Shown piece by piece: positions 23,401 to 37,663 of a stretch of DNA of 64,000 nt. Location of the stretch: assembly GCA_033782935.1 (NCBI GenBank), contig JAWQEG010000710.1, positions 4,898,001 through 4,962,000 on the forward strand. Direction: 5' to 3'. The notes beneath the pieces were generated by a model, which had not been told where the DNA came from, searched no databases, and was given only the letters and a program-made list of their open reading frames with translations. A program made the position numbers and the translations under genes. Position 1 is the first letter of the stretch. Each line of letters begins with the position of its first letter. Origin of the DNA: Petrolisthes cinctipes (taxonomy: Eukaryota; Arthropoda; Malacostraca; Decapoda; Porcellanidae).

Positions 23401-26400
23401 TTCGATATTTAGAGGTCCCAGAAGGTATCTGTACATGCTTACTCCGTGTTAGAGTATTTTCAAAATAAAGGCCAAAAACATAATGAAAATCGATCTTTTA
23501 GGTGCCCAAAAGTCGATATGTGCATGCATCTTCTGTACCCGTTTATATCTCAAATTCTGGCCCTAAACACCCGAAAATTCGATATTTTGGGGTCCCAGAA
23601 GCGATCTGTACATGCCTACTCCGTGTTAGAGTATTTTCAAAATTCAGGCCCAAAACATGCTGAAAATCGATATTTTTGGTGCCCAAAGTCAATATGTGCA
23701 TGTATCTTCTGTACCCGTTTATATCTCAAATTCAGGCTCAAAACACCCGAAAATTCAATATTTTGGGGTCCCAGAAGCAATCTGTACATGCCTACTCAGT
23801 GCTAGAATATTTTCAAAATATAGGCTAAAAACATGCTAAAAATCGATCTTTTAGGTTCCAAAAAATCGATATCTCAAATTCAGTCCCAAAACACCCGAAA
23901 ATTCGATATTTAGAGGTCCCAGAAGGTATCTGTACATGCCTACTCCGTGTTAGAGTATTTTCAAAATACATGCTCAAAACATACTGAAAATCGATCTTTT
24001 AGGTGCACCAAAGTCGATATGTGCATGCATCTTCTGTACCCGTTTATATCTCAAATTCTGGCCCTAAACACCCGAAAATTCGATATTTTGGGGTCCCAGA
24101 AGCGATCTGTACATGCCTACTCCGTGTTAGAGTATTTTCAAAATTCAGGCCCAAAACATGCTGAAAATCGATATTTTTGGTGCCCAAAGTCAATATGTGC
24201 ATGTATCTTCTGTACCCGTTTATATCTCAAATTCAGGCTCAAAACACCCGAAAAATCAATATTTTGGGGTCCCAGAAGCAATCTGTACATGCCTACACAG
24301 TGCTAGAATATTTTCAAAATATAGGCTAAAAACATGCTAAAAATCGACATTTTAGGTGCCAAAAAATCGATATCTCAAATTCAGTCCCAAAACACCCGAA
24401 AATTCGATATTTAGATGTCCCAGAAGGTATCTGTACATGCCTACTCCGTGTTAGAGTATTTTCAAAATACAGGCCAAAAACATACTGAAAATCGATCTTT
24501 TAGGTGCCCAAAAGTCGATATGTGCATGCATCTTCTGTACCCGTTTATATCTCAAATTCTGGCCCTAAACACCCGAAAATTCGATATTTTGGGGTCCCAG
24601 AAGCGATCTGTACATGCCTACTCCGTGTTAGAGTATTTTCAAAATTCAGGCCCAAAACATGCTGAAAATCGATATTTTTGGTGCCCAAAGTCAATATGTG
24701 CATGTATCTTCTGTACCCGTTTATATCTCAAATTCAGGCTCAAAACACCCGAAAATTCAATATTTTGGGGTCCCAGAAGCAATCTGTACATGCCTACTCA
24801 GTGCTAGAATATTTTCAAAATATAGGCTAAAAACATGCTAAAAATCGATCTTTTAGGTGCCAAAAAATCGATATCTCAAATTCAGTCCCAAAACACCCGA
24901 AAATTCGATATTTAGGGGTCCCAGAAGCGATCTGTACATGCCTACTCCGTGTTAGAGTATTTTCAAAATACATGCTCAAAACATACTGAAAATCGATCTT
25001 TTAGGTGCACCAAAGTCGATATGTGCATGCATCATCTGTACCCGTTTATATCTCAAATTCTGGCCCTAAACACCCGAAAATTCGATATTTTGGTGTCCCA
25101 GAAGCGATCTGTACATGCCTACTCCGTGTTAGAGTATTTTCAAAATTCAGGCCCAAAACATGCTGAAAATCGATATTTTTGGTGCCCAAAGTCAATATGT
25201 GCATGTATCTTCTGTACCCGTTTATATCTCAAATTCAGGCTCAAAACACCCGAAAATTCAATATTTTGGGGTCCCAGAAGCAATCTGTACATGCCTACTC
25301 AGTGCTAGAATATTTTCAAAATATAGGCTAAAAACATGCTAAAAATCGATCTTTTAGGTGCCAAAAAGTCGATATCTCAAATTCAGTCCCAAAACACCCG
25401 AAAATTCGATATTTAGGGGTCCCAGAAGCGATCTGTACATGCCTACTCCGTGTTAGAGTATTTTCAAAATACATGCTCAAAACATACTGAAAATCGATCT
25501 TTTAGGTGCACAAAAGTCGATTTGTGCATGCATCTTCAGTACCCGTTTATATCTCAAATTCAGGCTCAAAACACCCGAAAATTCAATATTTTGGGGTCCC
25601 AGAAGCAATTTGTACATGCCTACTCAGTGTTAGAGTATTTTCAAAATACAGGCCCAAAACATGCTGAAAATCGATATTTTAGTTGCCCAAAGTCAATATG
25701 TGCATGTATCTTCTGTACCCGTTTATATCTCAAATTCAGGCTAAAAACACCCAAAAATTCAATATTTTGGGGTCCCAGAAACAATCTGTACATGCCTACA
25801 CAGTGCTAGAATATTTTCAAAATATAGGCTAAAAACATGCTAAAAATCGACATTTTAGGTGCCAAAAAATCGATATCTCAAATTCAGTCCCAAAACACCC
25901 GAAACTTCGATATTTAGAGGTCCCAGAAGGTATCTGTACATGCTTACTCCGTGTTAGAGTATTTTCAAAATAAAGGCCAAAAACATAATGAAAATCGATC
26001 TTTTAGGTGCCCAAAAGTCGATATGTGCATGCATCTTCTGTACCCGTTTATATCTCAAATTCTGGCCCTAAACACCCGAAAATTCGATATTTTGGGGTCC
26101 CAGAAGCGATCTGTACATGCCTACTCCGTGTTAGAGTATTTTCAAAATTCAGGCCCAAAACATGCTGAAAATAGATATTTTTGGTGCCCAAAGTCAATAT
26201 GTGCATGTATCTTCTGTACCCGTTTATATCTCAAATTCAGGCTCAAAACACCCGAAAATTCAATATTTTGGGGTCCCAGAAGCAATCTGTACATGCCTAC
26301 TCAGTGCTAGAATATTTTCAAAATATAGGCTAAAAACATGCTAAAAATCGATCTTTTAGGTTCCAAAAAATCGATATCTCAAATTCAGTCCCAAAACACC

Positions 26401-26952
26401 CGAAAATTCGATATTTAGAGGTCCCAGAAGGTATCTGTACATGCCTACTCCGTGTTAGAGTATTTTCAAAATACATGCTCAAAACATACTGAAAATCGAT
26501 CTTTTAGGTGCACCAAAGTCGATATGTGCATGCATCTTCTGTACCCGTTTATATCTCAAATTCTGGCCCTAAACACCCGAAAATTCGATATTTTGGGGTC
26601 CCAGAAGCGATCTGTACATGCCTACTCCGTGTTAGAGTATTTTCAAAATTCAGGCCCAAAACATGCTGAAAATCGATATTTTTGGTGCCCAAAGTCAATA
26701 TGTGCATGTATCTTCTGTACCCGTTTATATCTCAAATTCAGGCTCAAAACACCCGAAAATTCAATATTTTGGGGTCCCAGAAGCAATCTGTACATGCCTA
26801 CACAGTGCTAGAATATTTTCAAAATATAGGCTAAAAACATGCTAAAAATCGACATTTTAGGTGCCAAAAAATCGATATCTCAAATTCAGTCCCAAAACAC
26901 CCGAAAATTCGATATTTAGATGTCCCAGAAGGTATCTGTACATGCCTACTCC
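17434..26952 (+). repeat. Regular core: 19 consecutive HOR units of exactly 501 bp
   Basis: Unit starts run every 501 bp from 17434 to 26452, the next unit starting at 26953. No insertion or deletion changes unit length in 9,519 bp. Point-variant markers repeat at 2,505 bp (17935/20440, 18436/20941, 23446/25951, 23947/26452) and 3,006 bp (19438/22444, 19939/22945, 21943/24949), so blocks of five and six HORs were themselves duplicated. This looks like the most recently homogenised part of the window. Confidence 0.95.
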
Positions 26953-29900
26953 GTGTTAGAGTATTTTCAAAATACAGGCCAAAAACATACTGAAAATCGA
27001 TCTTTTAGGTGCCCAAAAGTCGATATGTGCATGCATCTTCTGTACCCGTTTATATCTCAAATTCTGGCCCTAAACACCCGAAAATTCGATATTTTGGGGT
27101 CCCAGAAGCGATCTGTACATGCCTACTCCGTGTTAGAGTATTTTCAAAATACAGGCCCAAAACATGCTGAAAATCGATATTTTTGGTGCCCAAAGTCAAT
27201 ATGTGCATGTATCTTCTGTACCCGTTTATATCTCAAATTCAGGCTCAAAACACCCGAAAATTCAATATTTATGGGTCCCAGAAGCAATCTGTACAGTGCT
27301 AGAATATTTTCAAAATATAGGCTAAAAACATGCTAAAAATCGATCTTTTAAGTGCCAAAAAGTCGATATCTCAAATTCAGTCCCAAAACACCCGAAAATT
27401 TGATATTTAGGGGTCCCAGAAGCTATCTGTACATGCCTACTCCGTGTTAGAGTATTTTCAAAATACAGGCCAAAAACATACTGAAAATCGATCTTTTAGG
27501 TGCCCTAAAGTCGATATGTGCATGCATCTTCTGTATCCGTTTATATCTCAAATTCTGGCCCTAAACACCCGAAAATTCGATATTTTGGGGTCCCAGAAGC
27601 GATCTGTACATGCCTACTCCGTGTTAGAGTATTTTCAAATTTCAGGCTCAAAACATGCTGAAAATCGATATTTTTGGTGCCCAAAGTCAATATGTGCATG
27701 TATCTTCTGTACCCGTTTATATCTCAAATTCAGGCTCAAAACACCCGAAAATTCAATATTTTGGGGTCCCAGAAGCAATCTGTACATGCCTACTCAGTGC
27801 TAGAATATTTTCAAAATATAGGCTAAAAACATGCTAAAAATCGATCTTTTAGGTGCCAAAAAGTCGATATCTCAAATTCAGTCCCAAAACACCCGAAAAT
27901 TCGATATTTAGGGGTCCCAGAAGCGATCTGTACATGCCTACTCCGTGTTAGAGTATTTTCAAAATACATGCTCAAAACATACTGAAAATCGATCTTTTAG
28001 GTGCACAAAAGTCGATATGTGCATGCATCTTCAGTACCCGTTTATATCTCAAATTCAGGCTCAAAACACCCGAAAATTCAATATTTTGGGGTCCCAGAAG
28101 CAATCTGTACATGCCTACTCAGTGTTAGAGTATTTTCAAAATACAGGCCCAAAACATGCTGAAAATCGATATTTTAGTTGCCCAAAGTCAATATGTGCAT
28201 GTATCTTCTGTACCCGTTTATATCTCAAATTCAGGCTCAAAACACCCGAAAATTCAATATTTTAGGGTCCCAGAAGCAATCTGTACATGCCTACACAGTG
28301 CTAGAATATTTTCAAAATATAGGCTAAAAACATGCTAAAAATCGACATTTTAGGTGCCAAAAAATCGATATCTCAAATTCAGTCCCAAAACACCCGAAAA
28401 TTCGATATTTAGAGGTCCCAGAAGGTATCTGTACATGCCTACTCCGTGTTTAGAGTATTTTCAAAATACAGGCCAAAAACATACTGAAAATCGATCTTTT
28501 AGGTGCCCAAAAGTCGATATGTGCATGCATCTTCTGTACCCGTTTATATCTCAAATTCTGGCCCTAAACACCCAAAAATTCGATATTTTGGGGTCCCAGA
28601 AGCGATCTGTACATGCCTACTCCGTGTTAGAGTATTTTCAAAATTCAGGCCCAAAACATGCTGAAAATCGATATTTTTGGTGCCCAAAGTCAATATGTGC
28701 ATGTATATTCTGTACCCGTTTATATCTCAAATTCAGGCTCAAAACACCCGAAAATTCAATATTTTGGGGTCCCAGAAGCAATCTGTACATGCCTACTCAG
28801 TGCTAGAATATTTTCAAAATATAGGCTAAAAACATGCTAAAAATCGATCTTTTAGGTGCCAAAAAGTCGATATCTCAAATTCAGTCCCAAAACACCCTAA
28901 AATTCGATATTTAGAGGTCCCAGAAGCGATCTGTACATGCCTACTCCGTGTTAGAGTATTTTCAAAATACATGCTCAAAACATACTGAAAATCGATCTTT
29001 TAGGTGCACCAAAGTCGATATGTGCATGCATCTTCTGTACCCGTTTATATCTCAAATTCTGGCCCTAAACACCCGAAAATTCGATATTTTGGTGTCCCAG
29101 AAGCGATCTGTACATGCCTACTCCGTGTTAGAGTATTTTCAAAATTCAGGCCCAAAACATGCTGAAAATCGATATTTTTGGTGCCCAAAGTCAATATGTG
29201 CATGTATCTTCTGTACCCGTTTATATCTCAAATTCAGGCTCAAAACACCCGAAAATTCAATATTTTGGGGTCCCAGAAGCAATCTGTAAGTGCCTACACA
29301 GTGCTAGAATATTTTCAAAATATAGGCTAAAAACATGCTAAAAATCGACATTTTAGGTGCCAAAAAATCGATATCTCAAATTCAGTCCCAAAACACCCGA
29401 ATATTCGATATTTAGAGGTCCCAGAAGGTATCTGTACATGCCTACTCCGTGTTAGAGTATTTTCAAAATACAGGCCAAAAACATACTGAAAATCGATCTT
29501 TTAGGTGCCCAAAAGTCGATATGTGCATGCATATTCTGTACCCGTTTATATCTCAAATTCTGGCCCTAAACACCCGAAAATTCGATATTTTGGGGTCCCA
29601 GAAGCGATCTGTACATGCCTACTCCGTGTTAGAGTATTTTCAAAATTCAGGCCCAAAACATGCTGAAAATCGATATTTTTGGTGCCCAAAGTCAATATGT
29701 GCATGTATCTTCTGTACCCGTTTATATCTCAAATTCAGGCTCAAAACACCCGAAAATTCAATATTTATGTGTCCCAGAAGCAATCTGTACAGTGCTAGAA
29801 TATTTTCAAAATATAGGCTAAAAACATGCTAAAAATCGATCTTTTAAGTGCCAAAAAGTCGATATCTCAAATTCAGTCCCAAAACACCCGAAAATTTGAT

Positions 29901-32444
29901 ATTTAGGGGTCCCAGAAGCTATCTGTACATGCATACTCCGTGTTAGAGTATTTTCAAAATACAGGCCAAAAACATACTGAAAATCGATCTTTTAGGTGCC
30001 CTAAAGTCGATATGTGCATGCATCTTCTGTATCCGTTTATATCTCAAATTCTGGCCCTAAACACCCGAAAATTCGATATTTTGGGGTCCCAGAAGCGATC
30101 TGTACATGCCTACTCCGTGTTAGAGTATTTTCAAATTTCAGGCTCAAAACATGCTGAAAATCGATATTTTTGGTGCCCAAAGTCAATATGTGCATGTATC
30201 TTCTGTACCCGTTTATATCTCAAATTCAGGCTCAAAACACCCGAAAATTCAATATTTTGGGGTCCCAGAAGCAATCTGTACATGCCTACTCAGTGCTAGA
30301 ATATTTTCAAAATATAGGCTAAAAACATGCTAAAAATCGATCTTTTAGGTGCCAAAAAGTCGATATCTCAAATTCAGTCCCAAAACACCCGAAAATTCGA
30401 TATTTAGGGGTCCCAGAAGCGATCTGTACATGCCTACTCCGTGTTAGAGTATTTTCAAAATACATGCTCAAAACATACTGAAAATCGATCTTTTAGGTGC
30501 ACAAAAGTCGATATGTGCATGCATCTTCAGTACCCGTTTATATCTCAAATTCAGGCTCAAAACACCCGAAAATTCAATATTTTGGGGTCCCAGAAGCAAT
30601 CTGTACATGCCTACTCAGTGTTAGAGTATTTTCAAAATACAGGCCCAAAACATGCTGAAAATCGATATTTTAGTTGCCCAAAGTCAATATGTGCATGTAT
30701 CTTCTGTACCCGTTTATATCTCAAATTCAGGCTCAAAACACCCGAAAATTCAATATTTTGGGGTCCCAGAAGCAATCTGTACATGCCTACACAGTGCTAG
30801 AATATTTTCAAAATATAGGCTAAAAACATGCTAGAAATCGACATTTTAGGTGCCAAAAAATCGATATCTCAAATTCAGTCCCAAAACACCCGAAAATTCG
30901 ATATTTAGAGGTCCCAGAAGGTATCTGTACATGCTTACTCCGTGTTAGAGTATTTTCAAAATAAAGGCCAAAAACATACTGAAAATCGATCTTTTAGGTG
31001 CCCAAAAGTCGATATGTGCATGTATCTTCTGTACCCGTTTATATCTCAAATTCTGGCCCTAAACACCCAAAAATTCGATATTTTGGGGTCCCAGAAGCGA
31101 TCTTTACATGCCTACTCCGTGTTAGAGTATTTTCAAAATTCAGGCCCAAAACATGCTGAAAATCGATATTTTTGGTGCCCAAAGTCAATATGGGCATGTA
31201 TATTCTGTACCCGTTTATATCTCAAATTCAGGCTCAAAACACCCGAAAATTCAATATTTTGGGGTCCCAGAAGCAATCTGTACATGCCTACTCAGTGCTA
31301 GAATATTTTCAAAATATAGGCTAAAAACATGCTAAAAATCGATCTTTTAGGTGCCAAAAAGTCGATATCTCAAATTCAGTCCCAAAACACCCTAAAATTC
31401 GATATTTAGAGGTCCCAGAAGCGATCTGTACATGCCTACTCCGTGTTAGAGTATTTTCAAAATACATGCTCAAAACATACTGAAAATCGATCTTTTAGGT
31501 TCACAAAAGTCGATTTATGCATGCATCTTCAGTACCCGTTTATATCTCAAATTCAGGCTCAAAACACCCAAAAATTCAATATTTTGGGGTCCCAGAAGCA
31601 ATCTGTACATGCCTACTCAGTGTTAGAGTATTTTCAAAATACAGGCCCAAAACATGCTTAAAATCGATATTTTAGATGCCCAAAGTCAATATGTGCATGT
31701 ATCTTCTGTACCCGTTTATATCTCAAATTCAGGCTCAAAACACCCGAAAATTCAATATTTTGGGGTCCCAGAAGCAATCTGTACATGCCTAAACAGTGCT
31801 AGAATATTTTCAAAATATAGGCTAAAAACATGCTAAAAATCGATCTTTTAGGTGCCAAAAAATCGATATCTCAAATTCAGTCCCAAAACACCCGAAAATT
31901 CGATATGTAGGGGTCCCAGAAGCGATCTGTACATGCCTACTCCGTGTTAGAGTGTTTTCAAAATACATGCTCAAAACATACTGGAAATCGATCTTTTAGG
32001 TGCACAAAAGTCGATATGTGCATGAATCTTCAGTACCCGTTTATATCTCTAATTCAGGCTCAAAACACCCGAAAATTCAATATTTTGGGGTCCCAGAAGC
32101 AATATGTACATGCCTACTCAGTGTTAGAGTATTTTCAAAATACTGGCCCAAAACATGCTGAAAATCGATATTTTAGATGCCCAAAGTCAATATGCGCATG
32201 TATCTTCTGTACCCGTTTATATCTCAAATTCTGGCTCAAAACACCCGAAAATTCAATATTTTGGGGTCCCAGAAGCAATCTGTACATGCCTACTCAGTGC
32301 TAGAATATTTTCAAAATATAGGCTAAAAACATGCTAAAAATCGATATTATAGGTGCCAAAAAATCGATATCTCAAATTCAGTCCCATAACACCCGAAAAT
32401 TCGATATTTTGGGGTCCCAGAAGCGATCTGTACATGCCTACTCC
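26953..32444 (+). repeat. Eleven HOR units (491-502 bp)
   Basis: Units start at 26953 (491 bp), 27444, 27945, 28446 (502 bp, extra T in gtgtttagag), 28948, 29449 (491 bp), 29940, 30441, 30942, 31443 and 31944. Units 27444 and 29940 share caaatttcaggctc and gccctaaagtcg, 2,496 bp apart. This run is the upstream member of the long duplication with 45.3-51.3 kb. Confidence 0.93.
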
Positions 32445-32758
32445 GTGTTAAAGTATTTTCAAAATTCAGGCCCAAAACATGCTGAAAATCGATATTTTTG
32501 GTGCCCAAAGTCAATATGTGCATGTATCTTCTGTACCCGTTTATATCTCAAATTCAGGCTCAAAACACCCGAAAATTCAATATTTTGGGGTCCCAGAAGC
32601 AATCTGTACAGTGCTAGAATATTTTCAAAATATAGGCTAAAAACATGCTAAAAATCGATCTTTTAAGTGCCAAAAAGTCGATATCTCAAATTCAGTCCCA
32701 AAACACCCGAAAATTCGATATTTAGGGGTCCCAGAAGCTATCTGTACATGCCTATTCC
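32445..32758 (+). repeat. Contracted HOR m2-m3 (314 bp, m1 missing)
   Basis: After a normal m3 (aaatcgatattata type, starting at about 32297) comes an m2 beginning gtgttaaagtatttt, then m3 with the 10-bp deletion (about 32610). m1 is absent. The same structure stands at 51314-51627. Confidence 0.88.
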
Positions 32759-34760
32759 GTGTTAGAGTATTTTCAAAATACAGGCCAAAAACATACTGAA
32801 AATCGATCTCTTAGGTGCCCTAAAGTCGATATGTGCATGCATCTTCTCTACCCGTTTATATCTCAAATTCTGGCCCTAAACACCCGAAAATTCGATATTT
32901 TGGGGTCCCAGAAGCGATCTGTACATGCCTACTCCGTGTTAGAGTATTTTCAAAATTCAGGCCCAAAACATGCTGAAAATCGATATTTTTGGTGCCCAAA
33001 GTCAATATGTGCATATATCTTCTGTACCCGTTTATATCTCAAATTCAGGCTCAAAATACCCGAAAATTCAATATTTTGGGGTCCCAGAAGCAATCTGTAC
33101 ATGCCTACTCAGTGCTAGAATATTTTCAAAATATAGGCTAAAAACATGCTAAAAATCGATCTTTTAGGTGCCAAAAAGTCGATATCTCAAATTCAGTCCC
33201 AAAACACCCGAAAATTCGATATTTATGGGTCCCAGAAGCAATCTGTACATGCCTACTCCGTGTTAGAGTATTTTCAAAATACATGCTCAAAACATACTGA
33301 AAATCGATCTTTTAGGTGCACAAAAGTCGATATGTGCATGCATCTTCAGTACCCGTTTATATCTCAAATTCAGGCTCAAAACACCCGAAAATTCAATATT
33401 TTGGGGTCCCAGAAGCAATCTGTACATGCCTACTCAGTGTTAGAGTATTTTCAAAATACAGGCCCAAAACATGCTGAAAATCGATATTTTAGTTGCCCAA
33501 AGTCAATATGTGCATGTATCTTCTGTACCCGTTTATATCTCAAATTCAGGCTCAAAACACCCGAAAATTCAATATTTTGGGGTCCCAGAAGCAATCTGTA
33601 CATGCCTACACAGTGCTAGAATATTTTCAAAATATAGGCTAAAAACATGCTAAAAATCGACATTTTAGGTGCCAAAAAATCGATATCTCAAATTCAGTCC
33701 CAAAACACCCGAAAATTCGATATTTAGAGGTCCCAAAAGGTCTGTACATGCTTACTCCGTGTTAGAGTATTTTCAAAATAAAGGCCAAAAACATACTGAA
33801 AATCGATCTTTTAGGTGCCCAAAAGTCGATATGTGAATGCATCTTCTGTACCCGTTTATATCTCAAATTCTGGCCCTAAACACCCGAAAATTCGATATTT
33901 TGGGGTCCCAGAAGCGATCTTTACATGCCTACTCCGTGTTAGAGTATTTTCAAAATTCAGGCCCAAAACATGCTGAAAATCGATATTTTTGGTGCCCAAA
34001 GTCAATATGTGCATGTATATTCTGTACCCGTTTATATCTCAAATTCAGGCTCAAAACACCCGAAAATTCAATATTTTGGGGTCCCAGAAGCAATCTGTAC
34101 ATGCCTACTCAGTGCTAGAATATTTTCAAAATATAGGCTAAAAACATGCTAAAAATCGATCTTTTAGGTGCCAAAAAGTCGATATCTCAAATTCAGTCCC
34201 AAAACACCCTAAAATTCGATATTTAGAGGTCCCAGAAGCGATCTGTACATGCCTACTCCGTGTTAGAGTATTTCCAAAATACATTCTCAAAACATACTGA
34301 AAATCGATCTTTTAGGTGCACAAAAGTCGATTTGTGCATGCATCTTCAGTACCCGTTTATATCTCAAATTCAGGCTCAAAACACCCGAAAATTCAATATT
34401 TTGGGGTCCCAGAAGCAATCTGTACATGCCTCCTCAGTGTTAGAGTATTTTCAAAATACAGGCCCAAAACATGCTGAAAATCGATATTTTAGATGCCCAA
34501 AGTCAATATGTGCATGTATCTTCTGTACCCGTTTATATCTCAAATTCAGGCTCAAAACACCCGAAAATTCAATATTTTGGGGTCCCAGAAGCAATCTGTA
34601 CATGCCTACACAGTGCTAGAATATTTTCAAAATATAGGCTAAAAACATGCTAAAAATCGACATTTTAGGTGCCAAAAAATCGATATCTCAAATTCAGTCC
34701 CAAAACACCCGAAAATTCGATATTTAGAGGTCCCAGAAGGTATCTGTACATGCCTACTCC
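32759..34760 (+). repeat. Four HOR units (499-501 bp)
   Basis: Units start at 32759, 33260 (499 bp), 33759 and 34260. Unit 32759 has aatcgatctcttagg and gccctaaag, shared with 36077. Near 33739 the usual aaggtatctgtac is shortened by two bases to aaggtctgtac, a marker repeated at about 52608. Unit 34260 carries tacattctcaaaac, shared with 53129. Confidence 0.92.
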
Positions 34761-35085
34761 GTGTTAGAGTATTTTCAAAATACAGGCCAAAAACATACTG
34801 AAAATCGATCTTTTAGGTGCCCAAAAGTCGATATGTGCATGCATTTTCTGTACCCGTTTATATCTCAAATTCTGGCCCTAAACACCCGAAAATTCGATAT
34901 TTTGGGGTCCCAGAAGCAATCTGTACATGCCTACTCAGTGCTAGAATATTTTCAAAATATAAGCTAAAAACATGCTAAAAATCGATCTTTTAGGTGCCAA
35001 AAAATCGATATCTCAAATTCAGTCCCAAAACACCCGAAAATTCGATATTTAGGGGTCCCAGAAGCGATCTGTACATGCCTACTCC
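34761..35085 (+). repeat. Contracted HOR m1-m3 (325 bp)
   Basis: m1 34761-34937 (variant gcattttctgtaccc) joins directly to m3 34938-35085. Copies with the same marker stand at 37664 and 57413. Confidence 0.9.
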
Positions 35086-36577
35086 GTGTTAGAGTATTTT
35101 CAAAATACATGCTCAAAACATACTGAAAATCGATCTTTTAGGTGCACAAAAGTCGATATGTGCATGCATCTTCAGTACCCGTTTATATCTCAAATTCAGG
35201 CTCAAAACACCCGAAAATTCAATATTTTGGGGTCCCAGAAGCAATCTGTACATGCCTACTCAGTGTTAGAGTATTTTCAAAATACAGGCCAAAACATGCT
35301 GAAAATCGATATTTTAGTTGCCCAAAGTCAATATGTGCATGTATCTTCTGTACCCGTTTATATCTCAAATTCAGGCTCAAAACACCCGAAAATTCAATAT
35401 TTTGGGGTCCCAGAAGCAATCTGTACATGCCTACACAGTGCTAGAATATTTTCAAAATATAGGCTAAAAACATGCTAAAAATCGACATTTTAGGTGCCAA
35501 AAAATCTATATCTCAAATTCAGTCCCAAAACACCCGAAAATTCGATATTTAGAGGTCCCAGAAGGTATCTGTACATGCTTACTCCGTGTTAGAGTATTTT
35601 CAAAATAAAGGCCAAAAACATAATGAAAATCGATCTTTTAGGTGCCCAAAAGTCGATATGTGCATGCATCTTCTGTACCCGTTTATATCTCAAATTCTGG
35701 CCCTAAACACCCGAAAATTCGATATTTTGGGGTCCAAGAAGCAATCTGTACATGCCTACTCAGTGTTAGAGTATTTTCAAAATACAGGCCCAAAACATGC
35801 TGAAAATCGATATTTTAGATGCCCAAAGTCAATATGTGCATGTATCTTCTGTACCCGTTTATATCTCAAATTCAGGCTCAAAACACCCGAAAATTCAATA
35901 TTTTGGGGTCCCAGAAGCAATCTGTACAGTGCTAGAATATTTTCAAAATATAGGCTAAAAACATGCTAAAAATCGATCTTTTAAGTGCCAAAAAGTCGAT
36001 ATTTCAAATTCAGTCCCAAAACACCCGAAAATTCGATATTTAGGGGTCCCAGAAGCTATCTGTACATGCCTACTCCGTGTTAGAGTATTTTCAAAATACA
36101 GGCCAAAAACATACTGAAAATCGATCTCTTAGGTGCCCTAAAGTCGATATGTGCATGCATCTTCTGTACCCGTTTATATCTCAAATTCTGGCCCTAAACA
36201 CCCGAAAATTCGATATTTTGGGGTCCCAGAAGCGATCTGTACATGCCTACTCCGTGTTAGAGTATTTTCAAAATTCAGGCCCAAAACATGCTGAAAATCG
36301 ATATTTTTGGTGCCCAAAGTCAATAGGTGCATGTATCTTCTGTACCCGTTTATATCTCAAATTCAGGCTCAAAATACCCGAAAATTCAATATTTTGGGGT
36401 CCCAGAAGCAATCTGTACATGCCTACTCAGTGCTAGAATATTTTCAAAATATAGGCTAAAAACATGCTAAAAATCGATCTTTTAGGTGCCAAAAAGTCGA
36501 TATCTCAAATTCAGTCCCAAAACACCCGAAAATTCGATATTTATGGGTCCCAGAAGCAATCTGTACATGCCTACTCC
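35086..36577 (+). repeat. Three HOR units (500, 491, 501 bp)
   Basis: Unit 35086 has a one-base loss in m2 (acaggccaaaacatgctg) shared with 37989. Unit 35586 has ggtccaagaagc and the 10-bp deletion (about 35928). Unit 36077 matches 32759 at aatcgatctcttagg. The m3 of unit 35086 carries aaatctatatctc, also found at about 38408, 58667 and 63900. Confidence 0.92.
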
Positions 36578-37014
36578 GTGTTAGAGTATTTTCAAAATAC
36601 ATGCTCAAAACATACTGAAAATCGATCTTTTAGGTGCACAAAAGTCGATATGTGCATGCATCTTCAGTACCCGTTTATATCTCAAATTCAGGCTCAAAAC
36701 ACCCGAAAATTCAATATTTTGGGGTCCCAGAAGCAATCTGTACATGCATACTCAGTGTTAGAGTATTTTCAAAATACAGGCCCAAAACATGCTGAAAATC
36801 GATATTTTATTTGCCCAAAGTCAATATGTGCATGTATCTTCTGTACCCGTTTATATCTCAAATACAGTGCTAGAATATTTTCAAAATATAGGCTAAAAAC
36901 ATGCTAAAAATCGACATTTTAGGTGCCAAAAAATCGATATCTCAAATTCAGTCCCAAAACACCCGAAAATTCAATATTTAGGGGTCCCAGAAGCGATCTG
37001 TACATGCCTACTCC
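36578..37014 (+). repeat. HOR with a 64-bp internal deletion (437 bp)
   Basis: In m2 of this unit the sequence jumps from atatctcaaat to acagtgctag (junction 36863/36864). This removes 64 bp, most of half-b. Little or no homology is visible at the join. I saw no second copy of this deletion in the window. Confidence 0.9.
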
Positions 37015-37663
37015 GTGTTAGAGTGTTTTCAAAATACATGCTCAAAACATACTGAAAATCGATCTTTTAGGTGCACAAAAGTCGATATGTGCATGCATCT
37101 TCAGTACCCGTTTATATCTCAAATTCAGGCTCAAAACACCCGAAAATTCAATATTTTGGGGTCCCAGAAGCAATCTGTACATGCCTACACAGTGCTAGAA
37201 TATTTTCAAAATATAGGCTAAAAACATGCTAAAAATCGATATTATAGGTGCCAAAAAATCGATATCTCAAATTAAGTCCCATAACACCCGAAAATTCGAT
37301 ATTTTGGGGTCCCAGAAGCGATCTGTACATGCCTACTCCGTGTTAAAGTATTTTCAAAATTCAGGCCCAAAACATGCTGAAAATCGATATTTTAGTTGCC
37401 CAAAGTCAATATGTGCATGTATCTTCTGTACCCGTTTATATCTCAAATTCAGGCTCAAAACACCCGAAAATTCAATATTTTGGGGTCCCAGAAGCAATCT
37501 GTACATGCCTACACAGTGCTAGAATATTTTCAAAATATAGGCTAAAAACATGCTAAAAATCGACATTTTAGGTGCCAAAAAATCGATATCTCAAATTCAG
37601 TCCCAAAACACCCGAAAATTCGATATTTAGAGGTCCCAGAAGGTATCTGTACATGCCTACTCC
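37015..37663 (+). repeat. Variant HOR m1-m3-m2-m3 (649 bp)
   Basis: Monomer starts are 37015 (m1b with gagtgtttt), 37192 (m3, gatattata type), 37340 (m2, gttaaagtatt) and about 37516 (m3). The order is the same as 53630-54268, which additionally has the 10-bp deletion. Confidence 0.88.
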
